Assembly: GCF_024494355.1 (NCBI RefSeq)
Contig: NZ_JAKNQY010000001.1
Coordinates: 62,001 to 126,000, forward strand
Direction of reading: 5' to 3'
Length of the DNA stretch: 64,000 bases
From: Pseudomonas sp. Q11
GTDB lineage: Bacteria > Pseudomonadota > Gammaproteobacteria > Pseudomonadales > Pseudomonadaceae
Of the stretch, positions 47,301 through 55,782 are shown piece after piece. The notes beneath the pieces were generated by a model. It made no database searches, had not been told where the DNA came from, and worked only from the letters and a program-made list of their open reading frames with translations. The stretch's first letter is position 1, and every line of letters begins with the position of its first letter. A program made the translations under genes and the position numbers.

Positions 47301-49053
47301 ACGTATTGCCCGAGACGCCGACCTGCAAAAAGCCGTGGACGTCGCCCAGCAAGTCATGACGCGCCTTGAGGAAGGCCCCTACACCGAGGCCCAGCGCGCG
47401 CCGAAACGTAAAGTCTTCTATGACCTGCTTCAAGAGCAGACCGACCTGTACGTGAGCCTGGTGAACAGCGCGCCCGAACGGGCCAGCCTGGGTATCGCGC
47501 TGGCGCCAAAATTCATGCGCGGGCTGTTGGAAAATGTGGTGAACAATGGCCGTAAAGCCTTCCTGGTGACGCAAAGCGATTACATCGCCATCACTGACGC
47601 CCATCCCCATTTCGTGGGAGAAGATAAGGCGGAAACAGCGCTCACTGTTCACCTCGAGAGCTACTTGCAGTTCCTCGATACGGTGAGTGACATCCACGAG
47701 CGTGCGATCCATTGGCTGGAACTCAAGGACGACTACCTGGAGCGGCTGTTGAACCTGGACGACGCTGGCGCGGCAGCGTTCGAACGGCTGACCAAAGACC
47801 GCCCGCTGGATGAAAGAAATGTCACCGGCAGCAGATTCCTGCTGCTGGGCACACTGCCGCTCCTGTCGGTCAAACACGCCCTTTCCGACTTTACCGAGAG
47901 CCTGCTGCGCATCGTCAAGCCACTGGCGGAACACATGCGTACCCACGGGGATCTACAGCTTTACGACCTGTCTCCCTCGGAACAGCTGGCGGTACTGGAA
48001 AGCCTGACCGAGCACTATGGCAAGGCCTTGGACGGCTTGCAGGGCCTGAAGACCCTCTACGCCGACGACCTCAATGAAAGCTATTTCGACCGGCTGATCA
48101 AACTGGTCGACAACCTTTACCAGGATGCGTCCGGGAGACTGGCCGCGGAACTCAAACCCGAGCCCAAACCACGCAAGCGTGCGCCCAAGCGTCCCAAGGC
48201 ATCCGCCGGGCGTCCGCAAAAAAAGGTGATCAAGACCCGCCACCGCGGTGTCTTGATTGGCGACCTGAAACCGGCCGGCACAACCTTGCCGATTGAAGTC
48301 GTCGAGGTGCGCTCCGAAGCCAATAACAAGGTGATCGCCACCTATTCGCGCCATGACGACCTCTGGGACGTGGTCGAGGTACGCCGACCAACGCCGGCAC
48401 CCAAGACGCGATCGCTCAAGGCGATCAAGGCCGACGCGCGAAAGATCCTCGATGAGTTGGAAGACCGCCTACGCCACGCTGAAAGCTACAAGAAGCACTG
48501 CCGCCATCCTCAGGAAATCGAGGAAATCATGAACAATGAGGCGGACCGCTTCCGCGCGCTCGCCGCCGAACTCGACCGGGCCTTCAGCGCATCGCCAACC
48601 ACGCGCACGCCAGCCGATCAGGCGCTGGGCAAGCAGCTGTCGGACGCCATTTCCAGGCTGAGGACCAAGGGCAGCGCCCTGCGCACCGAGTTGAGCCTGC
48701 AATTGCCACCCACCGACGGCAACCTGCGGTTCCTGTTCGAGAAAAACCTGATCCAGGTTGCGCTGCTCGGCGAACGCGTGGCCTTGAAAGGCGAGCGCAA
48801 GGATTTCCTCCAGGAATACGCCATCAACGACCGTGACGGGTTTCCCCTCTGGTATGCGCACTTCCACTACGAAACGGCCGACACACCGAAAGCCGACTAC
48901 AGCGTCGCGCACCTGAAAACCCGGGAGCAACGCCGGGAGCACTACCACTCGCTGATCGCCAAGGCACAGAGCCCCTACGCGGTAGTGAATGTGCATCGAG
49001 GACAGATCGGCAAATCCTTGGCCCACGACAGGTTCTTGCCGTTGGCACCTTGA
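44353..49053 (+). CDS. Large dermonecrotic-toxin-domain protein (DUF6543)
   Basis: The 1566-residue protein starts after an AAAGGACTTCTC ribosome binding site. The N-terminal third has the DUF6543 pattern seen in large pseudomonad proteins annotated as dermonecrotic toxin domain. No signal peptide is present. Two hydrophobic stretches lie near residues 735-800 (GGSLLFNTLLFPLLRG and LLVNLALLVSQF), which could insert in membranes. A strongly basic stretch occurs near 1275-1300 (KPRKRAPKRPK), and the C-terminal part is helix-rich. No secretion system, chaperone or immunity gene is adjacent, so the delivery route and target are unknown. Function as a toxin is a family-based guess. The gene is bracketed by direct REP-like copies. 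Confidence 0.75.
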   Translation: MTALPTADTAAALAQRVSLQFASRPTFEQVVQRMLEQALKEKYPWLTLDLAKTQLATPDVVGRGWHFQSFMAWVLDYLALGSPLDLSPQGHLDYYLSDSVPHRLWAGNQKPDMKVIEKVLLELSWTVPLGLDEALTRYWSDDLDASPSTEANSPISRWQWLSDTLKNMLHIRGLQQPGLTDPAREALDQVIRWPDRDRRLRDNRQAPVYAYSLETLVTQGTSSTVLIGSDILLVRTTTDASVFLLCSPGSTVHAFTSLEAFNQHWGERIASRYVVDTVTCQRYEISGNTFEIQAAMLLEQQLADLKTVQLPARIGLQNLKKLYNDLSDPARALLDAPRLTPKTSAQLEPLLPKWLQQASIVDQTTFQHHSLVLASAKKRHQGQTFLSDIKDIKAFTADALFKRMQQTNDSSTDKVPSNRYQPDDVVLTFKVSAGYPGTAGISEKRKMSLTDLAIRNLVARPSGNLTLSHRVDLVLPAWLTPDFVTRRDGLIEQVDIGTTYPHYLQDKLLDDSPQAQRRRQMFAEQIPAQLALEALKQVLAHENGMTRKGLRLMEAVLQADPHDQQVDGRPVVMRHLALLRKPQAHPDVVTNMFIVEPQDITTGPHVLYRPLHAPMLREFPTRQALMKAITAAGELQDSVLTWLSDAARPVYANGGFLEPHIVRFFPGDEFEQPEKPAPATLASDDSHDDLLQSLQKGQLMQYLYGCNAQALVTQADRASVSNSESRWAVLLEGGSLLFNTLLFPLLRGPAMTTVWLWNLMASARNDIPALSSEDPVTRELATVDLLVNLALLVSQFPAVHAPARAALPESIKAQAMRPPVQRAIPGQWPAPALPSIVEGAVALPGAHAEAASRVLDLSFANPLQRLTREQRTRLLRLQARRPAALPEPLTNGPYMGLYVIDNTWHADVDGVLYRVTPEEDGSATIVDPLDPSKNGPALKSDTRGHWSLDLRLRLLGGAPPKRAAALSRLNTQRSFELTAELNRRIARDADLQKAVDVAQQVMTRLEEGPYTEAQRAPKRKVFYDLLQEQTDLYVSLVNSAPERASLGIALAPKFMRGLLENVVNNGRKAFLVTQSDYIAITDAHPHFVGEDKAETALTVHLESYLQFLDTVSDIHERAIHWLELKDDYLERLLNLDDAGAAAFERLTKDRPLDERNVTGSRFLLLGTLPLLSVKHALSDFTESLLRIVKPLAEHMRTHGDLQLYDLSPSEQLAVLESLTEHYGKALDGLQGLKTLYADDLNESYFDRLIKLVDNLYQDASGRLAAELKPEPKPRKRAPKRPKASAGRPQKKVIKTRHRGVLIGDLKPAGTTLPIEVVEVRSEANNKVIATYSRHDDLWDVVEVRRPTPAPKTRSLKAIKADARKILDELEDRLRHAESYKKHCRHPQEIEEIMNNEADRFRALAAELDRAFSASPTTRTPADQALGKQLSDAISRLRTKGSALRTELSLQLPPTDGNLRFLFEKNLIQVALLGERVALKGERKDFLQEYAINDRDGFPLWYAHFHYETADTPKADYSVAHLKTREQRREHYHSLIAKAQSPYAVVNVHRGQIGKSLAHDRFLPLAP

Positions 49054-49066
49054 TAGCAACGAAAAA

Positions 49067-49090
49067 AGCCGCAGCCCTGGGGCTGCGGCT
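49067..49090. terminator. Intrinsic hairpin after the DUF6543 gene
   Basis: An 11-bp stem (agccgcagccc / gggctgcggct) lies 14 bp after the stop codon. It is preceded by A6 and followed by ttgtg, so the T tract is weak on the plus strand and good on the minus strand. Confidence 0.7.
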
Positions 49091-49098
49091 TGTGCCGT

Positions 49099-49205
49099 TG
49101 TAGGAGCTGTCGAGTGCAACGAGGCTGCGATCTTTCCCCAGACACTTGAACCTCAAGCGAAAGATCAAAAGATCAAAAGATCGCAGGCTTCGCCAGCTCC
49201 TACAG
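49099..49205. repeat. REP-like hairpin, right direct copy after the toxin-like gene
   Basis: Arms tgtaggagctgtcgagtgca and cgccagctcctaca with two extra gatcaaaa units inside. Same orientation as the copy at 44130. Confidence 0.85.
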
Positions 49206-49227
49206 GCCCTGGTGGATAACATCCCCA

Positions 49228-51603
49228 TCAATGCGCAAACAACGACTTACTCTTCTGCCCTGCCATTTTTTCCGGCTTGATCAGGAACCGCGCCAGCGCC
49301 GGCAGCAGCCACAGTGCTCCGAACATGTTCCACAACAACATGAACGTCAGCATCAGCCCCATGTCGGCCTGGAACTTGATGGCCGAGAAGATCCAGGTGC
49401 ACACCCCGATGGCCAGGCACAGGCCCGTGAATAGCACGGCCTTACCGGTGGACTTCAGCGTTTGATAGTAAGCCTCTTGCAACGGTAGTCCGGCCCGCAG
49501 GAAGCTTTCCAGACGACTGTAGATGTAGATGCCGTAGTCCACGCCTATCCCCACGCCAAGCGCCACCACTGGCAGCGTCGCGACCTTCACGCCAATACCC
49601 ATGAAGGCCATCAGCGCGTTGCCCAGCACCGAGGTGAGCACCAGCGGCAGCACGATGCACAGCGTCGCCGCCCAGGAACGGAAGGTGATCATGCACATGG
49701 TTGCCACACAGATGTACACCAGGATCAGGATAGTCAGCTCCGATTCCTTGATCACTTCGTTGGTTGCAGCTTCAATGCCGGCGTTACCCGCGGCGAGGAT
49801 GAACTCCAGGCCATCCCGGTTGTTTTCCTTGGCGAACTCCTGCACCACCTTCACGGCGCGGTCCAGGGTCTCGGCCTTGTGGTCGTTGAGGAAAACCAAT
49901 ACCGGGGCCACTGAGCAGTTGTTGTTGTACAGGCCATCGGCCCGGGCAATGGAGTTGTTCAGCACGTCAGGGTTACGCGACAGGGTTTCCCACTTCAGGT
50001 TGCCCTCGTTCATGCCCTTGATCATTTGCTTGGACACGGTGACCAGGGAGATCGCTGACTGCACTCCCTCGGTGTTCTGCATTTTCCACATCAGCTCGTC
50101 GATAGGAGCCATGGCTTCATAGCGTGAACAGCCTTCAGCCTTGGTCTTGACCATCACCACCAGGACATCGGAGCTGGTGGAATAGTTGCTGATGATGAAG
50201 TTGTTGTCCTGGTTGTAGCGCGAGTCCGGCCGCAACTCCGGCGCGCCCTGGTCCAGGTCACCGATCTTCAGGTTCTGGCTGTACCAGAGGCCGCCACCAA
50301 AGGCGATCAAGGCCAGGACGATCGACACCGGCGCGACTTTGGCGCTGGCAAACTTCGACAGCAGGCGCCAGAACGGGTGCTCACGCGTCGCATCCTTCTT
50401 GCTGCGCTCGATGGCGCGCTTGCTGATACCGACATAGGAAATCGCCACCGGCAACAGGATCAGGTTGGTGAACACAATCACCGCCACGCCGATGGACGCA
50501 CCAAAGGCCAGCTCCCGGATCACGCCGATATCGATGATCAGCAAGGTGATGAAACCGACAGCATCCGCCAGGATTGCGATCATTCCCGGCAGGAACAACT
50601 GGCGGAATGTGCGCCGCGCCGCCGTCAGGGCATTGTCCGCTTCACTGGATTGCAACGCGATACCGTTGATTTTCTGCACGCCGTGGGAGATACCAATGGC
50701 GAAGATCAGAAACGGCACCAGCATCGAATAAGGATCGAGCCCGAAGCCGACCGCATGCATCAGCCCCAACTGCCAGACCACCGCCACCAGGGTGGTGCTC
50801 AGCACCGCAATGGTGCTGCGCATGCAGTTGGTGAACCAGTACAGCAGCACCAGCGTAATGATGAAGGCCACGCCGAAGAACATTACCACCATGGTCAGGC
50901 CGTCGATCAAGTCGCCGACCTTCTTGGCGAAGCCCACGATATGGATCTTCACGTTGGGGTTCTGGGCTTCAAACTTGTTGCGGATCTTGTCTTCGAGTTC
51001 GTGGGAGAACTTCTGGTAATCCAGGGCCAGCAGCTTGCCCTGGTCCTGCGGGTCCGGATAGGACTCCAACAGCGGGATATCGATGATGCTCGATTTGAAA
51101 TCGTTGGCCACCAGGCGTCCGACCTGGCCGGACTTGAGCACGTTGTTGCGTAACAGGTCGAGGCTGTCTGCCGAGCCGTCATAGCTCTGGGGAATCACCT
51201 CACCACCGGCAAAGCCTTCCTCCGTCACTTCGGTCCAACGCACGCTCGGGCTCCACAAAGACTTGAGGCCGGAACGGTCGACACCGGAAATATAGAAGAC
51301 CTCGTCATGAATCTGGCGCAGGGTCTCCATGTAATCCTTGGAGAAAATGTCACCGTTGGTGGCCTCCACGGAAATCCGCACCGTGTTGCCCAGGTTCGCC
51401 AGGTCATTGCGGTGCTCGAGCATCTTCTCGATGAAGGGGTGCTCGAGGGGGATCATCTTTTCGAAACTGGTGGACGGCCGGATCAGCGTGGCCTGCCAGA
51501 ACAGGAAAATACTGACCAGCAGGCAAATGACGATCACTGCCGGGCGGTTGTTGAAAATCAGGCGCTCGAGGAACGTCGCCTTGTCTTGGTGATGACTGCT
51601 CAT
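49228..51603 (-). CDS. MMPL/RND-superfamily exporter
   Basis: The 791-residue protein has about 12 membrane helices in two groups of six, each following a large periplasmic loop, and an early helix (PAVIVICLLVSIFLFW). This is the HAE3/MMPL layout without a membrane-fusion partner. The loops VALGVGIGVDYGIYIYSRLESF and FAIGISHGVQKING belong to the helix 4 motifs. The substrate is unknown; lipids or hydrophobic molecules are typical for this group. It forms a two-gene unit with the YCF48 gene, which precedes it by 43 bp. Confidence 0.88.
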   Translation of the reverse strand: MSSHHQDKATFLERLIFNNRPAVIVICLLVSIFLFWQATLIRPSTSFEKMIPLEHPFIEKMLEHRNDLANLGNTVRISVEATNGDIFSKDYMETLRQIHDEVFYISGVDRSGLKSLWSPSVRWTEVTEEGFAGGEVIPQSYDGSADSLDLLRNNVLKSGQVGRLVANDFKSSIIDIPLLESYPDPQDQGKLLALDYQKFSHELEDKIRNKFEAQNPNVKIHIVGFAKKVGDLIDGLTMVVMFFGVAFIITLVLLYWFTNCMRSTIAVLSTTLVAVVWQLGLMHAVGFGLDPYSMLVPFLIFAIGISHGVQKINGIALQSSEADNALTAARRTFRQLFLPGMIAILADAVGFITLLIIDIGVIRELAFGASIGVAVIVFTNLILLPVAISYVGISKRAIERSKKDATREHPFWRLLSKFASAKVAPVSIVLALIAFGGGLWYSQNLKIGDLDQGAPELRPDSRYNQDNNFIISNYSTSSDVLVVMVKTKAEGCSRYEAMAPIDELMWKMQNTEGVQSAISLVTVSKQMIKGMNEGNLKWETLSRNPDVLNNSIARADGLYNNNCSVAPVLVFLNDHKAETLDRAVKVVQEFAKENNRDGLEFILAAGNAGIEAATNEVIKESELTILILVYICVATMCMITFRSWAATLCIVLPLVLTSVLGNALMAFMGIGVKVATLPVVALGVGIGVDYGIYIYSRLESFLRAGLPLQEAYYQTLKSTGKAVLFTGLCLAIGVCTWIFSAIKFQADMGLMLTFMLLWNMFGALWLLPALARFLIKPEKMAGQKSKSLFAH

Positions 51604-51646
51604 GGGGTCCGCCTTCTTGTTATTGTGCCCGCCGGATGTTTGCGGC

Positions 51647-52699
51647 TCATTTGCTCAATTCAGCGCCGGTGGGGGTGGTGGCGTGAACGCCACCCTGTCC
51701 TGCCAGGATCAGATTGCCGTTGCCCGCCGCCGTGACGGCCGCCACGGAAATCCGATCCGGGCGGTTGAACACGCTGAAGGTCACGCCATCATCGCTGCTG
51801 CGCACCACACTGCCGCCGTTGCCGACAATTACGATGGTGCCATCTGGCAATAGCGTGGCCCCGGACAGGCCGAATTCGAGGACACCCCGGGTGGCCTTGA
51901 GCTCGACCTGCTCCCAAGTGCCGCCAAAGTCGGTGGAGCGATAGAGGTTGCCGCGCAGGCCGTAGGCCAGCAGCGTTGAAGGCTGAGCGGTGCCAATGAC
52001 CCCGAACAGTGAGCCTTCGTATGGGCCTAAGAGCTTTTCCCAGGTCTGGCCCCAGTCAGAGGAGCGGAACATGCTGCCGGCCTCACCGACGATGAGCAGC
52101 CCGGCGTCTTTCACCGCAGCTATCGCGTTGAGGTGGAACTGGTCTTCGTTGTCGAGGCGGTCACTGACGTCTTCCCAGTGCTTGCCGCCGTCGGTGGTTT
52201 CGAACAACGCGCCGTAGGCGCCGGTGGCGAAGCCATTGCTCGCGTCTTTGAACCAGACATCCAGCAACGGCGATTCACGGGCCAGGTCTTCGAATTGTTT
52301 GGTCCAGGTGCTGCCACCGTCTTCGCTGGCAAGAATCTGCGCGTCATGGCCCACGGCCCAGCCGTGTTTGTCATCGACGAAAAATACCGCGGTGAGCAAC
52401 TGGCGGGTGGGCACTTTGGCCTGAGTCCAGGAACTGCCCTGATCGTCCGAATAGACAATGTGGCCGCGATCACCGACCGCCACCAGGCGCTTGCCGGCAT
52501 GGACCACATCGAGCATCAGCGTTTTACTGGCCTTGGCCGACTCGACGGAATAGATGATATCGGATGTCGACGCTGCTACGGCCATCACCGGTGCCGACAA
52601 CACGGCAGAGCCCAGCAGCGAGAGTGCCGAGACCAGCAACGCGACTCTGCGCAGTACCGGCGGGCGGCAGCGGCCCACAGCCATGACAGGCTCATTCAT
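51647..52699 (-). CDS. Exported YCF48-type beta-propeller protein
   Basis: ATG 52699 follows a GGGGGAAAGG site, giving 350 residues; the longer frame to 52786 has no support. A signal peptide-like region (VALLVSALSLLGSAVLSAPVMAVA) precedes repeated BNR/YCF48 blades (SDDQGSSWTQAKVP, SEDGGSTWTKQFEDL, STDFGGTWEQVELK, SSDDGVTFSVFN). Such propellers often accompany this exporter type in pseudomonads and might act as periplasmic partner. No enzyme motif is seen. Confidence 0.82.
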   Translation of the reverse strand: MNEPVMAVGRCRPPVLRRVALLVSALSLLGSAVLSAPVMAVAASTSDIIYSVESAKASKTLMLDVVHAGKRLVAVGDRGHIVYSDDQGSSWTQAKVPTRQLLTAVFFVDDKHGWAVGHDAQILASEDGGSTWTKQFEDLARESPLLDVWFKDASNGFATGAYGALFETTDGGKHWEDVSDRLDNEDQFHLNAIAAVKDAGLLIVGEAGSMFRSSDWGQTWEKLLGPYEGSLFGVIGTAQPSTLLAYGLRGNLYRSTDFGGTWEQVELKATRGVLEFGLSGATLLPDGTIVIVGNGGSVVRSSDDGVTFSVFNRPDRISVAAVTAAGNGNLILAGQGGVHATTPTGAELSK

Positions 52700-53111
52700 A
52701 GACCTTTCCCCCATTATTATTGTTAGGTCATTCAACCCTTCAGGGCGCCGTAAGCGGGCTCCTCGAGATTGACTGTTCTGGAGCATAGTCCTGAAACCTG
52801 CAATCTAGAGCCACTTCGGAAGCTGCCCTATCCTATCGGGCTTTGGAAAGGTCTGACAATCGACGCCGCGTTATCTTTTGTTAACCATGGAGGGATGCAG
52901 CCGGGGGTGAATGAAGGGGTATTCGGGGAGGTTATGGCAGGCTATCGAGGCGGTTGTTGTGTGGACAGGTCCGACGCTATCGCGAGCAGGCTCGCTCCCA
53001 CAAGGGATCAATGTTGAACACCAGATATATGTTCACTAAAGATCATCTGTGGGAGCGAGCCTGCTCGCGATGGGAACACCGCGGTCTGCCAGGCAGACCG
53101 CGGCGTAAAGG
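52700..53111. repeat. Intergenic region with REPIN and perfect palindrome
   Basis: No gene is supported in this 412-bp gap. A REPIN of the cgagcaggctcgctcccac family spans 52976-53072. A 25-base perfect palindrome (12-bp arms ccgcggtctgcc and ggcagaccgcgg around a single a) lies at 53079-53103, nine bases beyond the pepN stop. It may stop or protect the pepN transcript, although it lacks a T tract. The rest holds the promoter of the YCF48 gene. Confidence 0.75.
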
Positions 53112-55769
53112 TCACGCCAGGCTCTTGCTCACCACTTCAAAGACGTCGGCCGACAGCCCGCCGGACGCCAGGATGCGCTCCAGCTCGGCTTTCATCAGCG
53201 CCTGGCGGGCGCTGTCGTATTTGCGCCAGCGGGTCAGTGGCGCCAGTTGCCGCGCGGCGATCTGCGGATTGAAGCCATTGAGCTGGATCACCAGGTCCGC
53301 CAGGAAGCGATAACCTGAACCGTCGGCCGCGTGGAAGTTGATCAGGTTCTGCCCGGCGAACGCGCCCACCAACGCGCGAACCTTGTTCGGGTTCTTGATA
53401 TTGAACGCCGGGTGTTCCATCAAGCCCTTGACCCGCGCCAGACCGCCCGGCAACGGGCTGCCGGCCTGGACACTGAACCATTGATCCATGACCAGCGGGT
53501 TGCCCTTGAAGTTTTCCGCGAACACTTCCAGGGCCTTGGCCTTCTCGGCTTCGAATGGTGAATTGATCAGCACCGCCAGGGCCGTAAGCCGTTCGGTCAT
53601 GTTGTCGGCGGAGTCGAACTGCTCCAGGGTGGCACTGAGCACCTCGGGCTTGTCGGTGAGCATCAGGTACGACAGCGCGATGTTCTGCAAGGCGCGCCGG
53701 GCGAAATGCTCGGCCTCGGCCATATACGACGTGCGCTTGGACAGGTCGCGGTTGGCTTCATAGCGCAGCCACAAGGCTTCGAACAGATTGTCCGCCAGTT
53801 TCTGACGGGCGAATTCCCGTGCGGCATGGATCGCCTCCACGTCGGCCACTTCACTGATTTCCGTCAGATAAGCCTCGCTTGGCAGCGAGAGCATTTCCGC
53901 GACCATGGCCTGATCCAGGGATTCGTCCGACAGCACGCTACGCAACGCGCTGACCAGACGCGGGTCCAGCATCAGGTTTTCGCCTTTCTGATGCTGGGCG
54001 ATCAGTTCCTGCAGCACCTGCACCGACAACTGCTGACCGGCATCCCAGCGGTTGAAGCCGTCGCTGTCGTGCTGCATCAGGAACATCAAGTGGTCCCGAT
54101 CGTACGGGAAGCTCAGCTTCACCGGCGCCGAGAAGCCACGCAACAACGAAGGCAACGGCTTTTCGGCGATGTCGACAAAGGTGAAGGTCTGCTCGGCTTC
54201 GGTCACCGAGATCACCCGGGACGTGCCGTTTGCCGCTGCTTCGCCGGCCAGGCGCAGAGGGATTTCGTTGCCCTTGCTGTCCAGCAAACCCAGCTCCACG
54301 GGAATCACGAATGGCAGTTTTTCCATCTTGTCCGGGGTCGGCGGGCAGCTCTGCCTGAAGGTCAGGCTATAGGTCCGGGCCGCGCCGTCGTAGGACTCGC
54401 TCACCGCCAACCGTGGCGTGCCGGCCTGGCTGTACCAGCGCTTGAACTGGCTCAGATCGACGCCATTGGCATCCTCCATGGCCTTGATGAAATCATCGCA
54501 GGTCACCGCCTGGCCGTCGTGGCGCTCGAAATACAGGTCACTGCCCTTGCGAAAGCCCTCGGCCCCCAACAAGGTGTGGATCATGCCGACCACTTCCGAC
54601 CCCTTCTCGTACACGGTCAGGGTGTAGAAGTTGGAAATCTCGATGAAGCTGTCCGGGCGCACCGGGTGTGCCATGGGGCCAGCGTCTTCGGCAAACTGGT
54701 GAGTGCGCAGGTACGCCACGTCCTGGATGCGTTTGACCGTGGCCGAGTTCATGTCGGCCGAAAAGCCGGCGTCGCGGAACACCGTGAAACCTTCCTTGAG
54801 CGACAGCTGGAACCAGTCGCGGCAGGTCACGCGGTTGCCCGACCAGTTATGGAAATACTCGTGGGCAACGATCGCCTCGACCCGCTGGTGCGCGGCATCG
54901 GTGGCGGTATCGGCGCGGGCCAGCACGGCGCTGGAGTTGAAGATATTGAGGCCCTTGTTTTCCATGGCGCCCATGTTGAAGTCGTTGACCGCGACAATCA
55001 TGAAGATGTCCAGGTCATACTCACGCCCATAGACCTCTTCATCCCAGCGCATCGATTTCTTCAGGCTGGTCATGGCGTGCTGGCACTTGTCGATGTTTTC
55101 CGGCTCGACATAGATGCGCAGCGCGACGGTGCGTTCGGTCATGGTGGTGAAAGTGTCTTCGACGCACCACAGGTCACCGGCCACCAGGGCAAACAGGTAG
55201 GCGGGTTTCTTGAACGGATCTTCCCAGGTCGCCCAGTGCCGGCCATCTTCGCCGGGGCCGCTGGCGATCGGGTTGCCGTTGGACAGCAACACCGGATAGC
55301 TGTGTTGCTCGGCCACCACCGTGGTGGTGAACGTGCTCATCACATCCGGGCGGTCGAGGTAATAGGTGATCTTGCGGAAACCTTCGGCCTCGCACTGGGT
55401 GCAGAACATGCTGCCGGACTTGTACAAGCCTTCCAGGGCGGTGTTGGTTTCCGGGTGGATCCTGACAGTGGTGTCAACCGTGAAGGCCGGGGCCTTGGGT
55501 TGCAGGGTCAGGTGGCTGGCGTCCAACTGATAGTCGAGCGGATTGAGGTCGGTGTCATCGAGCTTGATCGAGAGCAGTTCGAGCTGCTGGCCATCGAGCA
55601 CCAGGGGCGGCAAGCCGGCACCGCGCTCGGGGTTACGGCGCATCACCAGTTGCGCATGGACCAGGCTGTGGTCCTCGAACAACTCGAAGGTCAGGTGCGT
55701 CTCGTCGATCAGGTACTCGGGCGCCTGATAGTCCTTCAGGTAAATCATCTTCGGTTGTTCGGTGCGCAT
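53112..55769 (-). CDS. pepN: Aminopeptidase N
   Basis: The 885-residue M1-family zinc aminopeptidase has the exopeptidase motif GAMENKG at about 267 and the zinc motif HEYFH (H303, H307), followed by the downstream glutamate region. The C-terminal helical domain (DUF3458-type ARM region) ends the protein as in E. coli PepN, which is of similar length. It removes N-terminal residues from peptides in the cytoplasm. It sits downstream of the DUF2797 gene, 13 bp away, so it is probably in the same operon. Confidence 0.95.
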   Translation of the reverse strand: MRTEQPKMIYLKDYQAPEYLIDETHLTFELFEDHSLVHAQLVMRRNPERGAGLPPLVLDGQQLELLSIKLDDTDLNPLDYQLDASHLTLQPKAPAFTVDTTVRIHPETNTALEGLYKSGSMFCTQCEAEGFRKITYYLDRPDVMSTFTTTVVAEQHSYPVLLSNGNPIASGPGEDGRHWATWEDPFKKPAYLFALVAGDLWCVEDTFTTMTERTVALRIYVEPENIDKCQHAMTSLKKSMRWDEEVYGREYDLDIFMIVAVNDFNMGAMENKGLNIFNSSAVLARADTATDAAHQRVEAIVAHEYFHNWSGNRVTCRDWFQLSLKEGFTVFRDAGFSADMNSATVKRIQDVAYLRTHQFAEDAGPMAHPVRPDSFIEISNFYTLTVYEKGSEVVGMIHTLLGAEGFRKGSDLYFERHDGQAVTCDDFIKAMEDANGVDLSQFKRWYSQAGTPRLAVSESYDGAARTYSLTFRQSCPPTPDKMEKLPFVIPVELGLLDSKGNEIPLRLAGEAAANGTSRVISVTEAEQTFTFVDIAEKPLPSLLRGFSAPVKLSFPYDRDHLMFLMQHDSDGFNRWDAGQQLSVQVLQELIAQHQKGENLMLDPRLVSALRSVLSDESLDQAMVAEMLSLPSEAYLTEISEVADVEAIHAAREFARQKLADNLFEALWLRYEANRDLSKRTSYMAEAEHFARRALQNIALSYLMLTDKPEVLSATLEQFDSADNMTERLTALAVLINSPFEAEKAKALEVFAENFKGNPLVMDQWFSVQAGSPLPGGLARVKGLMEHPAFNIKNPNKVRALVGAFAGQNLINFHAADGSGYRFLADLVIQLNGFNPQIAARQLAPLTRWRKYDSARQALMKAELERILASGGLSADVFEVVSKSLA

Positions 55770-55782
55770 GGGGCAAATCCTT

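Noticed and set aside
45382..47946. 854-codon frame antisense to the DUF6543 gene
   Set aside because: Low-complexity shadow translation with no recognisable domain or ribosome binding site.
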